In this document: in pieces, positions 57,056 through 64,000 of the stretch
How the letters are laid out: each line of letters begins with the position of its first letter
Numbering within the stretch: the stretch's first letter is position 1
From: Lindgomyces ingoldianus
Lineage: Eukaryota > Ascomycota > Dothideomycetes > Pleosporales > Lindgomycetaceae
NCBI RefSeq assembly: GCF_010093535.1
Contig: NW_022985164.1
Location: forward strand, 2,022,287-2,086,286
DNA: 64,000 bases
Direction of reading: 5' to 3'
The notes under the pieces: generated by a model
The model's database searches: none
Told to the model about the DNA's origin: nothing
What the model saw: only the letters and a program-made list of their open reading frames with translations
Position numbers and translations under genes: made by a program

Positions 57056-59374
57056 ATGACTGCGAAGAATTCGACCGAGACACCGTTTGAGAAAGGAGAA
57101 GTGATCGAAGAAGAGTACGCCCCACCGAAGGATTCCGACAGCCTGTCAATCAATGATGCAGCGAGAGGAGACAACCTCCCAGACAACTACTTCCTCAGTG
57201 TTTCATTCATCGGGACTCTTATTGTCAGTCAATATGCGTCTACCATAAAACAGGGGGTATGTATGCAGGGACTTTGCCTTGCACAGATTGCTGCATACAT
57301 CTTTTTGATTCTCCCGACCAATGTGTTGACCTTTATAGATGAGGTATGTCGCTCGCAGGTCGATTCTTTTAGCCCCTACTTACACCTTCTTCAGGACATC
57401 GGACCAAGCAAGAACATATCATGGGTCAACATTGCAAGGACCTTAGGTTAGTTGCAAGTTGACCGTTCTGAAGCTTCGCTGACAGCTGTGAAGCGGAGAG
57501 TACCATGTTTCTGGTGTCTGGGCGGTTGAGTGACCTCTTTGGTATATATCTGATTGCAGTCTTCCTAGGGCAGCACTTTCTAATCGTTATAGGGCGTCGT
57601 TGGTTCTTCATTGGCGGGAATTGCGTCTGCCTGATTGGTGTCATCGTTGGGGCGTGTGCCAAAAATGTCGATTCGTTGATTGTAGCCAGTGCTGTCTATG
57701 GCTTGGGAGAATGCATCCAGCTGAGCTTTGGTGTGGCCATTGGAGAATTGGTAAAGAACAAACACCGTCCGATGGTAGTAAGTGCTCATCCCTGTAGTTA
57801 TTCAGACCGGCGCTGAAAAGAGCAGATGTCGTTCATCTTTGCGACTTCCGCCCCTATTGCAACGTTTGGGCCGAAGATTGCACGTGCGTTCGTCTTGAAT
57901 CCCTCATTAGGGTGGCGCTGGACATACTATCTCAGTGAGTTAGGAATACGAATTGTTAGGGATTTCTGGGACTTAGTTGAAACAGACATCATTGTCATTG
58001 GTGTGGCAATCATACTTCTCTTCTTCTGCTACCATCCACCAAACTTCCGCATGTTGCACGAGCATAAGTCGAAGAAGCAACAGATGAAGGAGCTAGACTA
58101 TCCTGGGATATTCCTTTGGGCTGCTGGATTGGTATTGTTCTTGATGGGCATTTCCTGGGTACGCCGTTGCCCCTGAGGAGCGTGTACGAACCGCAACCGC
58201 TAATAGCATCAGGGAGGAGGCTTATATCCATGGAAATCAGCCTCCGTTATCTGCACAATAGTGATCGGCGCCATGTGCCTGATCGCTTTTGGCTTCTGGG
58301 AGGCCTACGGAAATACACGATATCCCCTGATGCCCATGAAGTTCTTCCGCAATCGGGGCTTCATATCCCTTGTTGCATGCGCCACAGGTAACCTCGCAAG
58401 AATGTCTGAGTCTTGTATTAGTACTGACGACGAACAAGTTGCATCCATGTTCTACTATTCGGCGGTGCTGCTGTGGCCACAGCAAGTCTCCACCATGTAC
58501 ACATCTGACATAAATTACGCAGGCTGGCTTTCGGTGAGTGACTCGATGGCCAAACATCGTATCTTATCGTTGATTGAAATCCTAGTGCACTGTATCCGCA
58601 GCAACGGCGCTTGGTCAAGTCGCCGCCGGCGGAATAATCAAGATCTTTGGAGGAACCCGATATTGGCTTATAATTTCTGCTTTTGGAATGGTTGCCTTTG
58701 TATCAGCTTGTGCTTCATTGACACCAAGTACGAAGAGCATGGGTATTGCGTTCACTATCCTGGGACCATTCTTCGTAGGGTTTATCGAGCTGGCTGCTCT
58801 ATCTCTTGCACCACTTTTCTGCAAGGCAGAGGATATCGGCCTTTCATCTGGAATGCTGGCATCGATCCGGGCAGCGGGTACGTCTAAATTTTTCGTCTTG
58901 CTTCCGTAGCAGAAACCATCTCTCTGCGCGCTAGAGAGTGTTGGGTCCAGCGATCCAGGACTTGAGCTGACGTGAAAAGGTGGTTCAATCGCAGTTGCAG
59001 TGTATACGACCGTCCTAACCAACAGACTCTCGACGACAATTGCTAGCGTCGTTGGTGGCGCGGCTGTTAATGCAGGCCTTCCAGAGTCCGAGCTTCCAGA
59101 AGTGCTGGCTGCAATTTCGGCTGGCACAGTTGCAGAGGTTCCTGGAATCACTCAACCAATCCTCGCCGCAATCACAAGCGCTGTTCCCACGGCCTATGGC
59201 CAGTCATTCAAGACGGTATACCTCGCCTCACTGGGGTTCGGAGGTATTGCCATTGTGGGTAGTCTGTTAACCGTGGATCCGAAGAAGCATCTCACTGACA
59301 AGGTCGAACGGCGAATGCATGGCAAAGCTATTGGGGGAAACATCGAAAAGGTCAAGCAGATTGCAGAAGTTTAG
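57056..59374 (+). CDS. MFS transporter, TRI12/siderophore-transporter type
   Basis: Ten exons: 57056-57343, 57395-57446, 57494-57541, 57593-57777, 57826-57934, 57986-58158, 58213-58387, 58439-58533, 58586-58877 and 58980-59374. They give 603 residues with all phases agreeing. Family marks: IGPSKNISWVNIARTLAE, the MFS motif GRLSDLFGRRWFFIGGN, LGECIQLSFGVAIGELVKNKHRP, ARAFVLNPSLGWRWTYYL, FFCYHPPNFRMLHE, and the late GSIAVAVYTTVLTNRL. About 12-14 membrane helices. Relatives pump out trichothecenes and other metabolites or take up siderophores, so this one may import the cluster's substrate or export a product. An odd in-frame GT...AG stretch lies in exon 1 (see findings). Some internal boundaries are less certain. 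Confidence 0.88.
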
Positions 59375-60066
59375 CTGGGGTCCGAAGACTCAACTTGTGG
59401 AGGGTAGGCAGCTTTTAGCAAAGGTAAGAGCCTATCAAACACCGAGCGAGCCGTACATTAGTTAAAAGCTATTTACTATGCAATTTGGAGAGGACTTCCC
59501 ATCTAGATTTGAGGTCAAAAATCCTGTTATTTTCTATTGGCAAACTACAGGGCGCGGTGACTTGTGCTGGCTTGAAGCATCTGAAGGAAGAGTGAAGGAA
59601 GAGTTGGTGAAGGAACAGTCGTGAAGTGCAGGAGTGGGGATCGAGTCTAAACCGAACTTGGCTAGTAAACCCCGAGCTTTGCCCGAATGAAGCTTGAGGA
59701 CCGCCCTGGACGGCCCTCTGGGCCATGGCCGTATACTGTACCGACATTGCTGTTTCCCATGTGCCGTATCATTAAATATAGCCTAAGTAGTCACTTGGCA
59801 TCGTCATAAGGCCCCAAAGCCGGCCCGCTCACTCAGAGGCTTCTCCCGGGCCGAGCAGCGTGGCCCCTCCCCCCACCCCCCCCGGAAACCTTCAGCCATC
59901 AAACAGCACGGTCCCAGCTTATGTCGTAGAAATGCAGGTCATGCTCCAGTAGTATGCCAGAGATGCGTCCCTTGTACCTGGGTCGATGTCCTCTCAAGAA
60001 AGCTCGCTCTTACCTGACCCCTCATTATAACTTCGTTCCTGGCTGCTATCTCTAGATCCCACCAAC
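59375..60066. other. Intergenic region MFS/ABM-like
   Basis: About 690 bp with a GC-rich C-run near 59870. No cluster motif and no gene seen. Confidence 0.45.
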
Positions 60067-60841
60067 ATGCCTTCCATTGTAGTCATTGGACACCTCACAG
60101 CCGCCAACAAGGAGGCTAGACAGACTGTGAGCAATTCACCCAGTTTTCATGAGTTCTACCAATACTGTGGCCAGGTTCTTGACGCCCTCACCAAAGTCAG
60201 CCAGTACTCAAAGCAGTCTGAGCCTGGCGTCCTCCGATATGCCATCACAGTTCCACGAGATGTTTCGGATGAGAAGTCGATATATGTCATTGAGGAGTAT
60301 GCACCCTCTTTCGAACCCTCGTAGCCTCCGAATTAACACCAATAGATATGCCGACCAGGCCGTCCTGGATTCCCACATGGGGAGCAAAGCCGTCACGGAC
60401 CTGATTGCCTTCTTCACGGCCAATGGCGACCTCTTCGGCGGAGCAACTAATGTCTCTACTTTGGAAACCTCGTCCGCCTTCGTCCGGCCAGAGATCACCA
60501 AATGCAACGATCCCTTCATGTGCTACGCATCAATTGACTACAAAGAAAGCTCGAGGGCGGATGCGCTGGAGGGTTGGAGGCATGTTACGTCGGAGACGCA
60601 AAACAACGAGTCGGACACGTTGAGTTACGCCATTCTCAAGGACAAGACGAATGAAATCACTATCAGTACTATCGAAGCGTACGCGAACGAGGCGTTTTTC
60701 AGGGAAGTACATGCGAAGAGTACACATGTTCAAGAGAACCGAGCCAAATATGGTGAAGGACATAGAACCGCTTTCAGATTCGCCTTCGTAAAGATGGTGG
60801 CGGGCTATCTATATAAGGATAAGAGCGGATCAAACCTATAG
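60067..60841 (+). CDS. Tandem ABM-like (dimeric alpha-beta barrel) protein
   Basis: Two exons, 60067-60296 and 60346-60841, 241 residues, in frame (VIEEYA/DQAVLDSH). Two similar halves of about 110 residues, each a ferredoxin-like antibiotic-biosynthesis-monooxygenase unit: the first ends with SIYVIEEYADQAVLDSHMGS, the second has SYAILKDKTNEITISTIEAYANEAFF. Stand-alone ABM units work as dimers, so the fusion would make one internal pseudo-dimer. Such proteins act as cofactor-free oxygenases, isomerases or heme/ligand binders; the actual role here is unknown. The C-terminus SNL is PTS1-like (weak). The position between the transporter and AtuA-like B supports membership of the cluster. Confidence 0.75.
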
Positions 60842-61547
60842 ATTAACAATTTGAATGCCTACCTGCAGGCAATTGTTCGCAGCTCTTCTCAGCCACAAAA
60901 AAAAAAACCTACGAATAGCCATAAATACCCTTAATGATGTGTAGGGTCGGGGCGGTTAGGGATAATGCAAGAGATCTTGGGGCAGTGAGTTCCATTCTGA
61001 GCCGGCTCCTGACAATTGCTGGGACGGAAGAACTAGAGGGGTATTTAGGTCTAATGAATCATTAGCGCGTCCCTCGTAACGGGTCCCAGATGATGTACAA
61101 CGCTGCGCCACCTGGGCACTCCCCACGCATCCTCTCACCACCACAAATTTGTCGGATCTTCTTCCAACCAGATGCGGCATGCCGCCTCAGACGCCTAACC
61201 CAGGGCGAACTAAGCAATCAGGAAAAGATCCTGAGGCCACCTTCATGCAGGGTGCTCAATACTGACTGAATTTCGAAACGTCCAACTGTTTTCTGCTGCT
61301 GACGGGTATGCATCTCCAACCACACACACCTCCTGGCCTGTCGACTGTCAGGTGCCACTGGATCTTTTAGGGTATACCATGGATATTGTCGGATATGCGG
61401 TTACATTAGCCTGACAACACTTATATACCCCCACTTTCTACTTTCTTCTGATACATCTTGCACTCCCCTTTGCGACTTGATACCCCTAGGTACAGTATCT
61501 TCTCGTTTGACTAATTCACTTCTCCCGCACCACTTTCACTTCCCACA
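60842..61547. promoter_or_regulatory. Promoter of AtuA-like B
   Basis: About 700 bp. It starts with a poly-A run (about 60896-60907) and holds the second palindromic cluster motif at 61051-61065. No gene seen. Confidence 0.5.
61051..61065. promoter_or_regulatory. 15-bp perfect palindrome CTAATGAATCATTAG
   Basis: Seven-base inverted repeat around a central A; the same sequence as the 51745 palindrome read on the other strand. About 480 bp upstream of AtuA-like B. GAGGGGTA precedes it (61036-61043), as at 51736-51743. Probable bZIP site. Confidence 0.6.
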
Positions 61548-63813
61548 ATGGCTCCTCCAGTTGAGAACGGTGTGAGCGGCATAGTCAATGGCTCCAATGG
61601 AGTCAACGGCGCCAATAGCGCGCACAAGAGGCCTATCTACATTGCTGGTTGTTCTGGAGGTGAGATTATCCGACCCCGTTATGGTCTCTGGAACAAAATC
61701 TAAGCCATGCTGCTAGGCGTTTACGATAGGAAACGAGCTATTCATGACATGGCAAAGGTTTGGTTTATCGTTCTAATTTCCGAGCCCCAAGGTATTGACA
61801 GCCACAGAACGAGCCCCAAGTCGATGTGATTACTGGAGACTGGATGTCAGAGTGCAACATGACTCTCCGCGGATCTGACAAGCGGGATAAACTTAGCAAC
61901 AAGCAATTATCGGCCGTTGGTGCTGCTTACGAGCCCTACTTTTTGGAGGAACTTGACCCAGCTATTCCATGGCTCGCAAAGAACAATACCAAAGTCTGCG
62001 TGAACGCCGGAGCAAGTGACGTACAAGGACTTGCAGATGCTGTCAAGGAGTTGATCGCGAAACACGGCGTGGATCTCAAAGTTGGATATGTTGACGGTGA
62101 CGACGTCACGGATGCCGTCTTGGACCTGTACAAGAAAGGCGAGAATTTCCCAAACCTTCCAGCTGGAAAGAATATTCAGGACTGGGGTTATGAGCCCATC
62201 TGTGCTCAGTGTTACCTTGGAGGAACTGGCATCGCCGCATGCTTTGCTGGTATGTAATGTCTACTGTGCCTGATGATTTGTATGCTAATGATTGAGGGTA
62301 TAGGAGGAGCCGATATTGTCGTTTGTGGTCGAGTCGCTGACGCTTCTGTGACTGTCGGTGCTGCGATGTGGTGGCACGGCTGGACTCGAGAGCAGAATGT
62401 CCAAGAGCTCGCTGGAGCTTTGATGGTTGGTGAGTATTTGTTCTCCCTACATGCGATTCGTGCATCGCCCGCTCATGGAAATTTGAACTACAGGCCACGT
62501 GATCGAGTGTTCCACATATGCTACAGGAGGCTATTACAGCGGCTTCAAGGACCTAGGAGTAAACGACACTGACATGGGTAAAGTCTAGGGTGCGCCTGTG
62601 TGATTGCTCTTGTTAACCGTTAGCATACAGGTTATCCCATCGCAGCAGTCGAGCACAATGGTGAGGCAGTGATCACCATGGAAAAGGTACTACCCTACCC
62701 TACCATTCAACCTTGAGCGCGAGAGAAAGCTTATTGCATACGCAGGGCCGTCACGGCTTGGTAAACACCGCCACTGTCGCTAGTCAACTATTGTACGAAA
62801 TCCAGGGACCGTACTATTACAACTCCGATGTCACTGCCCAGATTGAGAATGTCAAGCTTGAGCAAGTTGGAGAGAATGCCGTTCGAATCTCGGGAGTCGA
62901 GGGACAGCCTGCACCCCCGACTACCAAAGTCGGAATCACAGCAAAGGGTGGTTATCAGGCAGAATTTCATTTTTTCCTCACCGGGCTAGATATCGAGGAG
63001 AAGGCAAAGATGGTTGAGAGGCAAACACTCGCCCTAATGGGAGAGCATGCCAAGAGGTTCTCGTGCCTGAAGTTCCAGATCGCAGGAACCGTCCCTCAAG
63101 ACCCTCAGTCTCAAGATGAAGCTACAGTCGACATGCGCATCTTTGCGCAGACTCAAGACCCTGATCTTCTGTCCGCTGGTGCTTTTGTGGACTCTGATCG
63201 AGGCTCATTTGCTCGATTCTGCATCGAAAACTTGCTGCAAGGTTATCCAGGATCTACCATGACGCCAGATATGCGGCAGGCAATGGGACGCCCATTTTTT
63301 GAATATTGGGTTAGCTTAATGCCTCAGACATTTGTCAAGGAGACAGCTCATTTGCCCGACGGCATGGTCGTCGACATCCCTTCTCCGGGGCTGACCAAGG
63401 AGTACGACTTCAACCAGCCTTCATATAACACTCGCAACCCGGTCGATCTCTCGTCTTTTGGCCCTACCACCCGCGCTCCTCTCGGATACGTGGTGATGGG
63501 CCGTTCAGGAGATAAGTCGTCAAACGCTAACCTTGGCCTCTTCGTGCGTCACAAGGACGAGTACGAATGGCTCCGAACCATCCTTAGCGTCGAGAAGATT
63601 CGTGAATTGCTTGGGAAGGACGATAAGGGCAAGAACATCGATCGGTGCGAGATGCCAAACATCCTGGCGGTGCATTTCCTGCTGAGGGACCACCTAGATA
63701 GAGGGTTCAACGCGACAAGTGGGTATGACAGCTTGGGCAAGAATCTGTGCGAGTATATCCGGTGCAAATATGTGGATATCCCGAATAGGTTCTTGGAGCG
63801 CGGTCGTATTTGA
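61548..63813 (+). CDS. AtuA-like (DUF1446) protein B, seven exons
   Basis: Exons 61548-61659, 61717-61757, 61808-62249, 62304-62429, 62494-62577, 62631-62686 and 62746-63813 give 642 residues with all phases agreeing. An Asn/Gly/Val-rich leader (NGVSGIVNGSNGVNGANS) precedes the DUF1446 core: IYIAGCSGGVYDR, VITGDWMSECNM, VCVNAGASDVQGLA, GGADIVVCGRVADASVTVGA and SQLLYEIQGPYYYNSDVTA. The C-terminal AtuA ferredoxin-like domain starts near RAPLGYVVMGRSGDKSSNANLGLF. The end is RGRI. Compared with protein A the family loop GNASGAIGD is replaced by a diverged AGCSGGVYD, so the active sites may differ. Last gene of the cluster in this window. Confidence 0.92.
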
Positions 63814-64000
63814 GTGCGCAATGGGACCACCAGGATAGCATTCGTTAGGCGTTCCAATTTGATTCATGAATGACTGCAGAATCGTACGACTGACGAACAT
63901 CAACCCCCCAGTCCTGTGTCTCTTCCTCGGGAGCTTTGATGATACCATTGGCTTGGCTAGCGCAAGCCCTCCAGAACGCTAAAGCAATGCATTCCCCATG
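63814..64000. other. Right-edge sequence
   Basis: 3' side of AtuA-like B, with one TGATTCA heptamer at 63860-63866. It is too short to judge whether another cluster gene begins beyond the edge. Confidence 0.4.

Noticed and set aside
1..64000. tRNA, rRNA, CRISPR arrays, telomeric repeats
   Set aside because: I found no cloverleaf-type B-box context, no spaced direct repeats and no TTAGGG arrays; isolated GGTTAGGG-like strings near 25056 are single.

Overview
The window is nuclear DNA of a filamentous ascomycete (Pezizomycotina). The evidence is short introns of about 40-130 bp with GT...AG ends and CTAAC-like branch sites, long intergenic gaps, genes on both strands without operons, and fungal-type orthologues such as FAB1, ERG9, eIF4E, a CCC1-type iron transporter and Ser-rich wall proteins. 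I cannot name the species; Leotiomycetes or a neighbouring class would fit. I rebuilt the exon structures by hand. In most multi-exon genes every junction keeps the reading frame, but none has transcript support. I found no tRNA, rRNA, CRISPR array or intact transposon.

Region 1 (1-23.3 kb) is mostly housekeeping. It holds a DUF1989 protein, a CCC1-type vacuolar iron transporter, a long shelterin TPP1/Tpz1-like protein divergent from FAB1 (PI3P 5-kinase), a CAJ1-type DnaJ protein, eIF4E and squalene synthase (ERG9).

Region 2 (23.3-44.4 kb) is gene-poor and accessory. It holds two small secreted cysteine-containing proteins, a signal-peptide isochorismatase-like hydrolase, an SDR-like protein without the usual Tyr-x3-Lys, a DHCR24/DWF1-like FAD oxidoreductase, a small cupin, a new three-exon small gene of unknown function, a mucin-like membrane protein with Cys repeats, a small GPI-type Ser-rich protein and a Golgi-type GT31-like glycosyltransferase with a PAN-like tail.

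Region 3 (44.8-63.8 kb) is the most interesting part. It is a compact block of ten genes for acyl-CoA chemistry: two 4CL/acyl-CoA ligases, two AtuA-like (DUF1446) proteins, a MaoC-type hydratase, two enoyl-CoA hydratases, a classical SDR, a TRI12-type MFS transporter and a tandem ABM-like protein. Two ligase/hydratase products end in peroxisomal PTS1 tripeptides (AKL, SRL) and six others end in PTS1-like tripeptides. Three divergent promoters and the last AtuA-like promoter carry the AP-1/bZIP-type core TGA(A/T)TCA, twice inside perfect 15-17 bp palindromes (CTAATGAwTCATTAG). I read this as a co-regulated, probably peroxisomal gene cluster that takes up or exports, activates and shortens (or builds) a branched, terpenoid or aryl acid. 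Its parts resemble the bacterial acyclic-terpene-utilisation (Atu) set, but no carboxylase or acyl-CoA dehydrogenase is present in the window. The cluster may run past the right edge.
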